From the NCBI RefSeq assembly GCF_017497985.1, contig NZ_JAGDFV010000029.1, positions 1-36,131 of the forward strand: DNA of 36,131 bases. Direction: 5' to 3'. Positions within the stretch are counted from its first letter, which is position 1. Every line of letters begins with the position of its first letter. The notes beneath the pieces are model-generated. The model did no database searches, was not told the origin of the DNA, and was given only the letters and a program-made list of their open reading frames with translations. The position numbers and the translations under genes are program-made. Positions 17,707-25,782 of this stretch are shown here, piece by piece. This stretch comes from Meiothermus sp. CFH 77666 (GTDB lineage: Bacteria; Deinococcota; Deinococci; Deinococcales; Thermaceae).

Positions 17707-19017
17707 CTACAGCCCAAAACGGGCGTAGATGGTATCCACATGCCGCAAAAAATAGCCGGGGTCGAAGGCCCGGGCAAGGGCTTCTCCCTTGAGTGGGCAG
17801 GCCGGGTCGGCCTCGAGCAGTTCCCGAAAATCTCGCCCCTCTTCCCAGCTTTGCAGGGCGTTGCGCTGCACTACCTCGTAGGCGGTGGTTCGGTTCAGGC
17901 CGGACTCGATCAAAAAGCCCAGTACCCGCTGGGAGTACACCAGCCCTCGGGTCAGGTGCAGGTTGTGGGCAATGCGCGCCTCGTAGACCACCAACCCCTG
18001 CAAAACCCGCTTGAGGCGGCGTAGCATGTAGTGGGCCAGGGTGGTGGAGTCGGGTAGAATCACCCGCTCCACCGAGCTGTGCGAGATGTCGCGCTCGTGC
18101 CAGAGAGCCACGTTCTCGAGCTCGGCTTGCAGATTGCTGCGCAACAGCCGGGCCAGCCCCGAGATATTTTCCAGCGCCACCGGGTTTTTCTTGTGGGGCA
18201 TGGAAGAGGAGCCGGTCTGCTTGTAGCTGAAAGGCTCCTGGGCTTCCAGCACCTCGGTGCGCTGCAAATGCCGCAGCTCCACGGCGATACGCTCTATGTT
18301 GGCTCCCAGAATGGCCAGGGCCCCCATCAGTTCGGCATGGCGGTCGCGCGGCACTACCTGGGTGGAAACCGGCTCGATCTGAAAACCCAGCTTCTGCGCT
18401 ACCCAGGCCTCCACGGCGGGCTCCACATGGGCATAGTTCCCCACCGAGCCGGAAATCATGGCCACCCGGATGCCTTCGCGGGCTTTCTGCAGGCGTTCGC
18501 CGTCCCGCAACAAGGCCGCATAAAACGCTAAAAAGCGCAGCCCAAAGCTGGTGGGCTCGGCATGTACGCCGTGGGTGCGCCCCACCGCAGGCAGGTGCTT
18601 GTACCGGATGGCCAGGTTCTTGAGGGCCTCCTGCACCTGTGCCAGTTCCTGCTCGAGCAGGCCCAGGGCTTCCGAGAGCAAAACGTTCTGGGCGGTGTCC
18701 ACCACATCGGTGCTGGTCAGGCCCAGGTGGAGCCAGCGGGCTACTTCGGCGTCGCCGGTCCATTCGGTCAGGGCGCGGGTAAAGGCCACAATGTCGTGCC
18801 GGGTCTCGGCCTCGATTTCGTCTACCCGTTTTGCGAAAGCCGCATCAATCGGTTTCTGATGTAGCGCGTCGCGCAAGCGCTGGGCGGTTTTGGGCGGAAC
18901 CTGGCCCAGGCTTTCCCAGGCCTCCAGGGTCAGAATCTCCACCTCGGCCCAGGTCTGGTACTTGCGGGCCTCGCTCCACAAAGCCTGCATCTCGGGGGTT
19001 TGGTAGCGTTCAATCAT
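17707..19017 (-). CDS. purB: Adenylosuccinate lyase (PurB)
   Basis: 436-residue fumarase/aspartase-fold lyase acting twice in purine synthesis, on SAICAR and on adenylosuccinate. TSTDVVDTAQ (101-110) and VGRTHGVHAEPTSFG (145-159, with the catalytic His) are conserved. The family signature SSSMPHKKNP is at 270-279. It is the first gene of the minus-strand purine cluster. Its ATG has no strong ribosome site. A long hairpin lies 22-57 nt upstream of the start (separate entry). Confidence 0.97.
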   Translation of the reverse strand: MIERYQTPEMQALWSEARKYQTWAEVEILTLEAWESLGQVPPKTAQRLRDALHQKPIDAAFAKRVDEIEAETRHDIVAFTRALTEWTGDAEVARWLHLGLTSTDVVDTAQNVLLSEALGLLEQELAQVQEALKNLAIRYKHLPAVGRTHGVHAEPTSFGLRFLAFYAALLRDGERLQKAREGIRVAMISGSVGNYAHVEPAVEAWVAQKLGFQIEPVSTQVVPRDRHAELMGALAILGANIERIAVELRHLQRTEVLEAQEPFSYKQTGSSSMPHKKNPVALENISGLARLLRSNLQAELENVALWHERDISHSSVERVILPDSTTLAHYMLRRLKRVLQGLVVYEARIAHNLHLTRGLVYSQRVLGFLIESGLNRTTAYEVVQRNALQSWEEGRDFRELLEADPACPLKGEALARAFDPGYFLRHVDTIYARFGL

Positions 19018-19038
19018 GGTCTTTTTGTCCAGAACACA

Positions 19039-19074
19039 GCGCCAAACTGCCCGACTGGAACCCAGTCAGGCGCT
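19039..19074 (-). promoter_or_regulatory. Hairpin in the purB leader region
   Basis: AGCGCC (19039-19044) pairs with GGCGCT (19069-19074), and inside it CCGACTGG (19051-19058) pairs with CCAGTC-GG (19062-19070, one mismatch). There is no T run. It could be an attenuator-like or mRNA-stabilising element for the purine operon, or structure without function. No known purine riboswitch core was recognised. Confidence 0.35.
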
Positions 19075-19263
19075 ACACCTCTCCGTGGTGGCGTAGGGAG
19101 ATGGGGTACGGTTTTTTCACTCGGAATCCCTTGCTCTTCATGGCCTCACGGGACCATCTGGTGAGCAACGTCAAGAGACTATCACGCCCTGGAGATAGGG
19201 GCAACCTCTAGGGGAATGCAGATGCTGGCTTTATTTTCACAATGCCGGGTTACTATTGGGGCT

Positions 19264-19950
19264 ATGGTGCGTGCGGTTTTGTTTGATGTGGGCGACACCC
19301 TTATTCTGGGGCATCCCAAATTCTGGCTCTGGCCGATTCTGGAAGCCAAAGGCATCGCCCAAAAAGCCGATCTGGCTCGGCTGCCCCAGGCCATTCGAGA
19401 TGCCTACGAACACTATTCAGAACACCACATGAGCGCTACCGACGAGGCGACGGCCCTATCGTTTTGGCGGGCCTTTCACTGGGAGGTCATGAACGGTATC
19501 GGACTGGGGGCTTATGCCGATGAGGTAGCCGATTATCTGAGAGAGAACTGGCAAAGCCCGCACGTCTGGCCCCTTACGCCCGGAGCCAAAGAGGTGCTGG
19601 CTGCCCTGAAGGACGGGGGGTTCAAGCTGGGGGTGGTATCCAACTGGGACTGGACGCTGCCGGGGGTTTTACAGGCCACAGGGCTGGCAGATTTTTTTGA
19701 CTACATTGGGGTTTCGGCGCTGGAAGGCGTAGCCAAGCCCGATCCGCGCTTTTTCCAGATCGTGCTGAGTAAGCTAGAGACTGAACCCCATCAGGCCATT
19801 CATATCGGCGACTCGGAGGACGACGTCAAAGGTGCCCTGGCCGCCGGGGTTCGGCCGGTGCTGTTCGACCCCTACAAGCAAAACCCCAATGCGATTGGCG
19901 ACCTGGCCTGGGTGGTGGAGTATGCCACTGGCCGGGTGGACTGGCTGTAA
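19264..19950 (+). CDS. HAD-superfamily hydrolase
   Basis: 228 residues, HAD subfamily IA. Motif I is RAVLFDVGDTLI, with Gly in the +2 position relative to the Asp nucleophile. A helical cap follows (about 25-105). Then come motif II GVVSNWDWTL, motif III lysine in EGVAKPDPRFF, and motif IV HIGDSEDDVKGA. ATG 19264 was chosen because the HAD fold begins there and TACTAT (19251-19256) is exactly 7 nt upstream, pointing to a leaderless mRNA. It diverges from purB and is followed by dispersed repeat copy B. Substrate unknown. Confidence 0.85.
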   Translation: MVRAVLFDVGDTLILGHPKFWLWPILEAKGIAQKADLARLPQAIRDAYEHYSEHHMSATDEATALSFWRAFHWEVMNGIGLGAYADEVADYLRENWQSPHVWPLTPGAKEVLAALKDGGFKLGVVSNWDWTLPGVLQATGLADFFDYIGVSALEGVAKPDPRFFQIVLSKLETEPHQAIHIGDSEDDVKGALAAGVRPVLFDPYKQNPNAIGDLAWVVEYATGRVDWL

Positions 19951-19997
19951 GAAGACCTGCCACATTGAGCAGAACAGCATTGTCTGGCCTGGTTCGG

Positions 19998-20073
19998 GTT
20001 AGAGCGCCCTTCTCATTTTTGAGCCATCCGGCAATAAAAAGTCTTTTCCTGGACATAACAGTGGCCGCCCAAC
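19998..20073 (+). repeat. Dispersed intergenic repeat, copy B
   Basis: GTTAGAGCGCCCTTCTCA, GAGCCATCCGGC and AACAGTGGCCGCC align with copies A and C without large gaps. After GTGGCCGCC the sequence diverges (AACCAAACGGCTAAG), so only the first ~75 bp of the element is shared. It lies between the HAD hydrolase and the pyrF 3' end. Confidence 0.75.
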
Positions 20074-20128
20074 CAAACGGCTAAGTTTGTGAGAGGCGCG
20101 ATAAAACTGCCCTGGGTAGTTCCGTACC

Positions 20129-20905
20129 CTACTGCAGTGTTGCCAGGTATCGTTCGGCCTGACGAACCGCATCCTCTATGTTGGGCTGCCCGCCGGGGTA
20201 AAAGAGCGCCCGGCTGGCCGAGTTCAGCAACCCCTGCCCGCGTACAGCCTCGCCTCCCTGGGCCCCTAAACCTGGCAACAGCAGCAGGGAGTGCGGCAAT
20301 CGGCCCCGAATTTCATCAATCTGACCGGGATAGGTCGCCCCCACCACAGCCGCCACGCGCGACCATTCGCCCACCCGCTGCTGCTCGGCTTGCTGGGCCA
20401 GATAATCTGCCACGGCCCGGTACAGGGTGCTCCCGCTGGCCAGAGGCAAATCCTGGAAAAGCCCGGAGCCCGGATTGGAGGTCTTGACCAGCACAAACAC
20501 CGCGCCCCCCGTTTGTTGGGCGGCCCGGAAAAAGGGTTCCAGGGCATCGCTGCCCAGATAGGGGTTCACCGTCAGGGCCGAGCCGGGGTAGGCCTCGAGG
20601 TAGGCCCTGGCATACGCTTCGGCCGTACTTCCGATGTCGCCGCGCTTGGCATCCACGATTACCGGCAGCGAGAGCACCCGGGCTGCAACAATCAGGTCGT
20701 GCATCAGGGCGAAAGCTTGAGGCCCCATCGCTTCAAAAAAAGCCGCCTGGAACTTCACCGCACAGATCTTTACCGCCAGGGCTTCCATGAGCTGTAGGGT
20801 ATAGCGGCGGATGTGCGGTAGGGGGTCTTGGCCGTGCAGCCCTGGACGCGGATCCACCCCCAGCACCAGGGGTGGCCTTTCTATAACCGCCTCGACAAAC
20901 TCCAT
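20129..20905 (-). CDS. pyrF: Orotidine-5'-phosphate decarboxylase, PyrF family 2
   Basis: 258-residue TIM-barrel enzyme making UMP from OMP. The N-terminal [23 protein letters not shown], the catalytic block [18 protein letters not shown] and [12 protein letters not shown] match the long bacterial PyrF type. The start ATG (20903-20905) was chosen over longer frames because TAGGCT ends exactly 7 nt upstream and TTGAAA sits 16 nt further, and because the fold begins there. It is preceded on the same strand by the asparaginase gene but has its own promoter. Confidence 0.94.
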   Translation of the reverse strand: MEFVEAVIERPPLVLGVDPRPGLHGQDPLPHIRRYTLQLMEALAVKICAVKFQAAFFEAMGPQAFALMHDLIVAARVLSLPVIVDAKRGDIGSTAEAYARAYLEAYPGSALTVNPYLGSDALEPFFRAAQQTGGAVFVLVKTSNPGSGLFQDLPLASGSTLYRAVADYLAQQAEQQRVGEWSRVAAVVGATYPGQIDEIRGRLPHSLLLLPGLGAQGGEAVRGQGLLNSASRALFYPGGQPNIEDAVRQAERYLATLQ

Positions 20906-20912
20906 CGCCTCA

Positions 20913-20940
20913 AGCCTACCCTTTGTCACCCGGTTTTCAA
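20913..20940 (-). promoter_or_regulatory. Leaderless promoter of pyrF
   Basis: On the minus strand TTGAAA is followed after 16 nt by TAGGCT, and 7 nt later by the ATG. The transcript would begin at or next to the start codon. Confidence 0.6.
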
Positions 20941-21023
20941 GACACCGATAAGCCCTTGCTGACCGGGTCACGGAACAATCTTCTGCGGAGGCGCGTATGA
21001 AGTATGCTCTGCTAAAGTTGGCG

Positions 21024-22019
21024 TCAAACCCAGTTCAGCTCGAGCCGCGCCTCCAGGTAGCCGACCTCGAGCTTCCGCACATTTCGAATAAGGGGTCGTC
21101 GCCATTCCAGCGCCACTTCCGGCGATAGCACGCCCAGCTCCTCCAGCAGCCGGACAACCATGGGCTCCCGGGCCTCGTTAGAGCCACTCTCCACCTTGAG
21201 CGCAACCCCGATACTGCCCCAGCGGGTGTCCCGCAGGGCCATCCCGTAGTAGCCATCGGCGCCGCGCTTGGCGACCAGTTGGGGTAGTTTTTGCATCAGC
21301 ACGGTGTCTATGCTCTGGGGGCCTGCTACCAGGTCGGGGTGCTGTTGCATGGCCCGAAAAACGGCTTGCAAACCCTCCTGGTACTGGGGGGGCGCCGCCT
21401 CGGGCGCTGCCAGCAGGGCAAACATCCGGGCGGCAGGAGCCAGGGGCAGCACAAAGGTGGGCACGCTGCATCCATCGACTCCGTAGGGAATGTGCTGGTG
21501 CCCCGATAGGTCGCGCAGGGTTTGCAGGTTGAGCTGTTGTACCGGGTGATCGGGTTGCTCGTAGCCCCTGGGGTCGGCTCCCAGGGCTAAGGCGGCTGCC
21601 AGCATGCCGGTGTGCTTGCCCGAGCAGTTGTTGTGCAGCACGGTAGCGGGCTGGCCCGATTGCTGGAGGGCTTTACGCGAGGCGGGGTCGAAGGGCAGGT
21701 GGGCCCCACAGGCCAGGTAGCTGGCATCCAGCCCAAGCTTGTGCAGGTAGTTGGCGGCCATGGCTACGTGCTGCTCCATGCCGTCGTGGGAGGCGCAGGT
21801 CAGGGCTACCTCAGCCGGGGTGATACCAAAGCGCTGGATGGCCCCGCTCAGGTAGAGGGCCAGCGCCTGAAAAGGCTTGGCCGAGGAACGCATATGGGCG
21901 GCCAGGTAAGGGTTGCCACTGTAGGCCAGCACCTGGCCAGACGGATCGACAATAGCAATGGAGACTTTGTGGCGGTTTTCAATCAAGCCCCCGCGATAGG
22001 CGTAGGTATAGGCAGTCAT
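21024..22019 (-). CDS. L-asparaginase, Rhizobium AnsA (asparaginase II, PF06089) type
   Basis: 331 residues of the serine-hydrolase-like asparaginase family typified by Rhizobium etli AnsA, unrelated to the E. coli enzymes. Family blocks are [15 protein letters not shown] (about 41-55), [29 protein letters not shown] (about 128-146), [14 protein letters not shown] and [17 protein letters not shown]. It is likely cytoplasmic, as no signal peptide is seen. The ATG is 7 nt downstream of TAGGCT, with TTACAA 17 nt further up. It converts asparagine to aspartate, or acts on a related amide; the exact substrate is inferred from the family. Confidence 0.88.
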   Translation of the reverse strand: MTAYTYAYRGGLIENRHKVSIAIVDPSGQVLAYSGNPYLAAHMRSSAKPFQALALYLSGAIQRFGITPAEVALTCASHDGMEQHVAMAANYLHKLGLDASYLACGAHLPFDPASRKALQQSGQPATVLHNNCSGKHTGMLAAALALGADPRGYEQPDHPVQQLNLQTLRDLSGHQHIPYGVDGCSVPTFVLPLAPAARMFALLAAPEAAPPQYQEGLQAVFRAMQQHPDLVAGPQSIDTVLMQKLPQLVAKRGADGYYGMALRDTRWGSIGVALKVESGSNEAREPMVVRLLEELGVLSPEVALEWRRPLIRNVRKLEVGYLEARLELNWV

Positions 22020-22026
22020 CGTGCAT

Positions 22027-22055
22027 AGCCTATCGCTTTGCGCGGATGGTTGTAA
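22027..22055 (-). promoter_or_regulatory. Leaderless promoter of the asparaginase gene
   Basis: TTACAA, 17-nt spacer, TAGGCT, then 7 nt to ATG on the minus strand. The hexamer is identical to that of pyrF and plsX. Confidence 0.6.
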
Positions 22056-22207
22056 GGGTGCTTGGTGCCAACCTCCTGTGCGGAACGCGCATGATTTACC
22101 GTGCCGTAGACAAGGGCGCAGGGTTTTGATGGGTGAGGGTGGCGGGGCTATGCGTCGGGTTGGTCAAACCCGCACCTATGCTGACCCGGTTCTGCTACCC
22201 TAAACGT

Positions 22208-23053
22208 ATGCAAAAGATCTGGAGCGTGCTTTTGGTGCTGGGTTTGTCGGTAGCGCAAGCCCCGCAAGGTTCGGTGCTGCTGCGTCTGAACTACGCCCAG
22301 CGTAACGGGCTGGCAGGAAATATCGTGGTGGTAGGAGCCTATCAGGGAGGACGCTTTATCGAGGCCGAAAAGCTAACCCACCTCGAGGCCCGGCGCTACC
22401 AGGTGTTTGGGCCCCAGGGCCGTATCAACCAGGCCCAGGGGGCTGGAGGGTTGAAAACCTCGGATATCTGCGACTGGAACCGGGAAACACCCCTGACGCT
22501 GCTCGAGCGCCGCGCCATGCAGTACCCCGCCTATGCCCTCTCGGCGCCCTGGAACCCCCAGCCGCGGGCGGTCACTTCGTTTGCACCTGCCGCCGCGCAC
22601 CGCCAGGTGGTGGCTGCCGAACTGGGCCGCCGCAACATAAAGAAAGCCCCCAACATCACCCAGGCCCTGCGCACCGACCTGGATGGCGACGGACGCGAGG
22701 AGGTGATCCTGAGCGCGAATCAACCGGCCTTCTCGGTTCGTGAAGGCGTGATTGAGGGGCGCTACGCCGATGAGGTAGGCGACTATGGCCTGGTAATGGT
22801 TCGCAAGTTGGTCAGCGATACCGACCTGCGAACCTTTGTGCTAGACGTGACCTACCTCGACAAGCCCGTTGATAGCACCGAAGGGATCCCGCCCATGATC
22901 ACCCGTCGGGTGGGAGCAATTCTCGACCTGGATGGCGACGGGAAGATGGAAGTCATCACCGAAGACTGGGTGCACGAGGGCTGGGGCAGCAAGGTCTGGC
23001 GCTGGAATGGACGACAGTTTGTGAAGGTGCTCGACTGGGGTTGTGGGCTTTGA
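22208..23053 (+). CDS. Secreted protein with two DxDxDG calcium-type loops
   Basis: 281 residues, function not recognised. A signal peptide covers MQKIWSVLLVLGLSVAQA. The C-terminal half contains two loops, TDLDGDGREEV (near residue 158) and LDLDGDGKMEV (near 240). Each is followed by VI, as in VCBS/FG-GAP-like beta repeats where DxDxDG binds calcium. CDWN and a C-terminal CGL provide two isolated cysteines. ATG 22208 was chosen because the signal peptide starts there; TACCCT lies 6 nt upstream and there is no good ribosome site. It converges on the Rieske gene ending at 23057. Confidence 0.75.
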   Translation: MQKIWSVLLVLGLSVAQAPQGSVLLRLNYAQRNGLAGNIVVVGAYQGGRFIEAEKLTHLEARRYQVFGPQGRINQAQGAGGLKTSDICDWNRETPLTLLERRAMQYPAYALSAPWNPQPRAVTSFAPAAAHRQVVAAELGRRNIKKAPNITQALRTDLDGDGREEVILSANQPAFSVREGVIEGRYADEVGDYGLVMVRKLVSDTDLRTFVLDVTYLDKPVDSTEGIPPMITRRVGAILDLDGDGKMEVITEDWVHEGWGSKVWRWNGRQFVKVLDWGCGL

Positions 23054-23056
23054 GCC

Positions 23057-23485
23057 TCAGAGGTGTGTTAGACCCACCACCACAACCTGTTCGCCCTCGA
23101 GCGTTAGCCGCAACCCTGGCAAGTCCTCGTTGGCAACCCCAACCTCCAGGCGTCCATCGGCCCGCCGGAACAGACTTCCGTGGCAGTAGCAGATGAGCAG
23201 GGTGTCTGCCGCAGGGTGGAAGCGCACTTCGCAGCCGTTGTGCGGGCATTCGCGCAGGTAGCCCGCCAAATAAAAACCCGGCCCCACCTGCAGATGCTGG
23301 GGGCCGATGGGCCTGGGCTCAGGCACGCGGATCACCGTGGCTGGCTTGCCCAGATAGTAAAAATCCAGGTGGCTCCAGATGCGCTCAAACTGCTGGGTGC
23401 TGCCAACCGGTACTCGAGGCTGCTGGCCCACACCCCTGCCCACCAAGAGCCCCAGCAGCCCCTGGAGTGCCTGCCGCCGCTTCAT
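23057..23485 (-). CDS. Tat-type Rieske [2Fe-2S] protein, partner of PhoX
   Basis: 142 residues. The N-terminus MKRRQALQGLLGLLVGRGVG is a short twin-arginine-like signal or anchor. The Rieske domain has both ligand pairs: Cys80-x-His82 and Cys99-x-x-His102. The bridging cysteines Cys85 and Cys101 are also present, within CPHNGC and CYCHGS, so a complete 2Fe-2S site is expected outside the membrane. It lies 43 nt after the PhoX-type gene. It is a paralogue of the Rieske protein at 27255, sharing residues also outside the cluster (ERIW..LDF..LGKPATVIRVP versus SEVWADVPFMFAGQPAILVRVP). ATG 23485 is preferred because GGAGGGGG precedes it; an upstream in-frame start at 23554 would read through the palindrome. 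Redox partner unknown. Confidence 0.82.
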   Translation of the reverse strand: MKRRQALQGLLGLLVGRGVGQQPRVPVGSTQQFERIWSHLDFYYLGKPATVIRVPEPRPIGPQHLQVGPGFYLAGYLRECPHNGCEVRFHPAADTLLICYCHGSLFRRADGRLEVGVANEDLPGLRLTLEGEQVVVVGLTHL

Positions 23486-23490
23486 GGCGA

Positions 23491-23520
23491 AACCCCCTCC
23501 CCTGAAACGGGGAAGGGGTT
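23491..23520. repeat. GC-rich palindrome carrying the Rieske ribosome site
   Basis: AACCCC-c-TCCCC (23491-23502) pairs with GGGGA-a-GGGGTT (23510-23520) around a short loop. Read on the minus strand its right arm supplies the purine-rich GGGGAGGGGG 6-7 nt before the Rieske ATG, so folding could mask translation. It lies between phoX and its Rieske partner. Confidence 0.6.
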
Positions 23521-23528
23521 GTGGGCAC

Positions 23529-25490
23529 TCATCCGCCAATAATACCACCGTCAAGCTTGCGAACGGCCACCACCGAGGGCCGGGGCACGTTGGTGCCGTC
23601 GGGCCAGGTGCTTACGGGCTTCTCGAGGGTGCCCCCTTCGCCCGGGTGCTGGATGCCTGCAAAGAAGTTTTTGTTGTCGGGTGTGAAGATGGGGCCGCAG
23701 ATCTCCGCGCCCACCGGGGCCGACATAAACTGCCGCACGTAGCCGCGCTCGGGGCCCTGGGTGGGTACGGCATAGACCGCGTCGTTTTTCTTGAGCGAGC
23801 TGTCCTGCCCGTCGGTGGCGATCCACATGTTGCCGGCCTGGTCGAAGGTGATGTTGTCGGGGCAGGAGACCGTCGAGACTTTGTCCTTGGGGAAGCCTGC
23901 AAAGTAGGTGGTGGGATCCGAAGGCTCGCCCGCGACCAGGAACAAGGCCCAGCGGAAGGTGGTGGCGGTGGGGTCGTTGCCGGCTTCCAGCATCTCGATG
24001 ATGTGGCCGTGGCGGTTGTCGGGCCGGGGGTTGGCGGCGTCTACCTGGGCGGCGGTGCGGCGGTTGTTGTTGGTCATCACGGCATACACCGCTCCCGTGA
24101 CGGGGTTGCGCTCCACATCCTCGGGGCGATCCATCTTGGTGGCGCCCAGCAGGTCGGCGGCCAGCCGGGTATTAATCAGCACATCGGCCTGGCTGCTAAA
24201 CCCGTTGGCCGCAGTAAGGGGGCCGTTGCCCTGCACCAGGGGTAGCCAGACCCCGGTGCCGTCGGCGTTGAACTTCGCGACGTAAAGGGTGCCCTCGTCC
24301 AGCAGGTTCAGGTTGGCCTTGCGGTCGGTGGGGTTGAAGCGGCCCTTGGTCACAAACTTGTACAGGTAGTCGAAGCGCTCGTCGTCGCCCATGTACAACA
24401 CCACCTGGCCGCTCGGGGCCACGGTGGTCTCGGCGCCCTCGTGTTTGAAGCGGCCCAGGGCGGTGCGTTTCTTGGGGGTGGAGGTGGGGTCGTAGGGGTC
24501 AATCTCCACAATCCAGCCGTGGCGGAAGGGCTCGTTGGGCTCTTTGGTGAGGTCGAAGCGCTCGTAAAAGAGCTCCCAGCGCCGGCTGCTGTTGCCCCCC
24601 GGCAGCCCATAGCGGGCGTGGCTGCGCTTGATGGGGCCATCGGGCAGGGCGTTGTTGCCCGCGAAATACTGGTTGAAGTTCTCCTCCGCCGTCAGGATGG
24701 TGCCCCAGGGGGTGGTGCCGCCCGCGCAGTTGTTGAGCATGCCCAGCACCCGCTTACCGGTGGGGTCGGCCTTGGTCTGGAGCAAGGGGTGGCCGGCGGC
24801 GGGGCCGGTCAGCTCCATGGGGGTGGTGGCGGTGATGCGGCGGTTGTAGCTCGAGACCGGCACATAGTAGATGCTGCCGTCGGCATTGCGCCGCACCTCC
24901 ACTGCGCTTCCCCCGTGAGCGGCCAGCTCAATATCCACCTGCTCTTTGGTGGGGCTGCCTTGCTTGTAGCCGGGGAACATCAGCTCGGGGTTGGTGTACT
25001 CGTGGTTGGCCCAGAGGATGGCCCGCCTCGAGTTGCTCGAGGCGTAGTCTGGCAGGGGCAGCCAGGAGATGTAGTCTACGTTGTAGCCGAAGGCGTTCTC
25101 CTGCGAGCGGGCGTCCCAGTTGTTCACGTCGAAGCGCTTTGCCCCCCGTCCGATGGGGTCGCCCCAGCGGATCACCACGTTGGTGGTGTAGCCCTCGGGT
25201 ACCAGCAGTTTGTCCTCGGTGGACAGCCCGATGGGCTTGAAGCCCAGGCTGCTGCCGCCCTGGGCTTTGGCCAGGCTCGAGAGCCCCGAGAGCATCAAGA
25301 GCCCGCCCATGCTGGCGGCCATAAAGCTACGGCGGCTCAGGGCCTCTTCGACCACGCTCCGCACGTACTGGTTTTCGCTCTGGTTGAGGATGGGCTGGGC
25401 GCAGGCGTCGCCACATTTCCAGTGACAGGTGGCGGGGGAGCGACCGGCGATGTGGGTCTCGAGGTGAAACTCCTTCTCCAGTTGAATCAT
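23529..25490 (-). CDS. phoX: PhoX-type alkaline phosphatase (DUF839), Tat-exported
   Basis: 653-residue phosphatase of the calcium/iron PhoX family, acting on phosphate esters outside the cytoplasmic membrane. About 50 N-terminal residues precede the twin-arginine signal SRRSFMAASMGGLLMLSG, a layout common in PhoX. Family blocks are VVIRWGDPI, NNCAGGTTPWGTILTAEENF, RHGWIVEIDPYDP, KHEGAETTV, VYMGDDERFDYLYKFV-like text, TRMDRPEDVE-type MDRPEDVERNP and SCPDNITFDQAGNMWIATDG. Many PhoX proteins have Cys where this one has Ala in LTAEEN. The ATG has AAGGAG just upstream. It heads a two-gene unit with the Rieske gene and diverges from the second phosphatase. Confidence 0.9.
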   Translation of the reverse strand: MIQLEKEFHLETHIAGRSPATCHWKCGDACAQPILNQSENQYVRSVVEEALSRRSFMAASMGGLLMLSGLSSLAKAQGGSSLGFKPIGLSTEDKLLVPEGYTTNVVIRWGDPIGRGAKRFDVNNWDARSQENAFGYNVDYISWLPLPDYASSNSRRAILWANHEYTNPELMFPGYKQGSPTKEQVDIELAAHGGSAVEVRRNADGSIYYVPVSSYNRRITATTPMELTGPAAGHPLLQTKADPTGKRVLGMLNNCAGGTTPWGTILTAEENFNQYFAGNNALPDGPIKRSHARYGLPGGNSSRRWELFYERFDLTKEPNEPFRHGWIVEIDPYDPTSTPKKRTALGRFKHEGAETTVAPSGQVVLYMGDDERFDYLYKFVTKGRFNPTDRKANLNLLDEGTLYVAKFNADGTGVWLPLVQGNGPLTAANGFSSQADVLINTRLAADLLGATKMDRPEDVERNPVTGAVYAVMTNNNRRTAAQVDAANPRPDNRHGHIIEMLEAGNDPTATTFRWALFLVAGEPSDPTTYFAGFPKDKVSTVSCPDNITFDQAGNMWIATDGQDSSLKKNDAVYAVPTQGPERGYVRQFMSAPVGAEICGPIFTPDNKNFFAGIQHPGEGGTLEKPVSTWPDGTNVPRPSVVAVRKLDGGIIGG

Positions 25491-25574
25491 TTCCGCACTC
25501 CTTGGGACAGCTTGCTGTTCGTGGGTGGTTTTTGCAAATGAGAGCCAATCCCAACAAAACGCTAGGGCTTCTGG

Positions 25575-25590
25575 GTCAGAGGTTTGTCAG
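25575..25590 (-). promoter_or_regulatory. Candidate Pho-box-like direct repeat facing phoX
   Basis: On the minus strand CTGAC occurs twice with an 11-bp period (plus-strand GTCAG at 25575-25579 and 25586-25590). PhoB/PhoP-type response regulators bind direct repeats with this spacing. No regulator gene is in the window. Confidence 0.4.
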
Positions 25591-25629
25591 AAGATTTTTC
25601 GGATTCGCCTACACTCTGGCGAGCCTGGA

Positions 25630-25645
25630 CTGACACGTTCCTGAC
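25630..25645 (+). promoter_or_regulatory. Candidate Pho-box-like direct repeat facing the PhoA-type gene
   Basis: CTGACACGTTCCTGAC: CTGAC at 25630 and 25641, again an 11-bp period, in the opposite orientation to the pair at 25575-25590. It lies about 35 bp before the ATG at 25681. Confidence 0.4.
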
Positions 25646-25680
25646 GGCATATCGGTACGCTCCTGTAGGAGGTAACAACC

Positions 25681-25761
25681 ATGAAACGTAGAGACCTTCT
25701 CAAAGCAGGCGTAGCAGCAGGGGTAGCGGGCGCACTCTCGGCCCAAGCCCAGAGCGCCTAG
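25681..25761 (+). pseudogene. Tat signal leader of the PhoA-type phosphatase, ended by an in-frame amber codon
   Basis: ATG 25681 has a strong ribosome site (AGGAGGT at 25667-25673). It encodes MKRRDLLKAGVAAGVAGALS followed by AQAQSA, a clear twin-arginine signal with an AQA cleavage site. TAG at 25759-25761 then stops translation. The phosphatase reading frame continues without a shift immediately afterwards. A Tyr codon (TAC/TAT) changed to TAG would explain it. Sequencing error, a true null allele and readthrough remain possible. Confidence 0.75.
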
Positions 25762-25782
25762 GCCAATCAGCCAGGCATCCTG

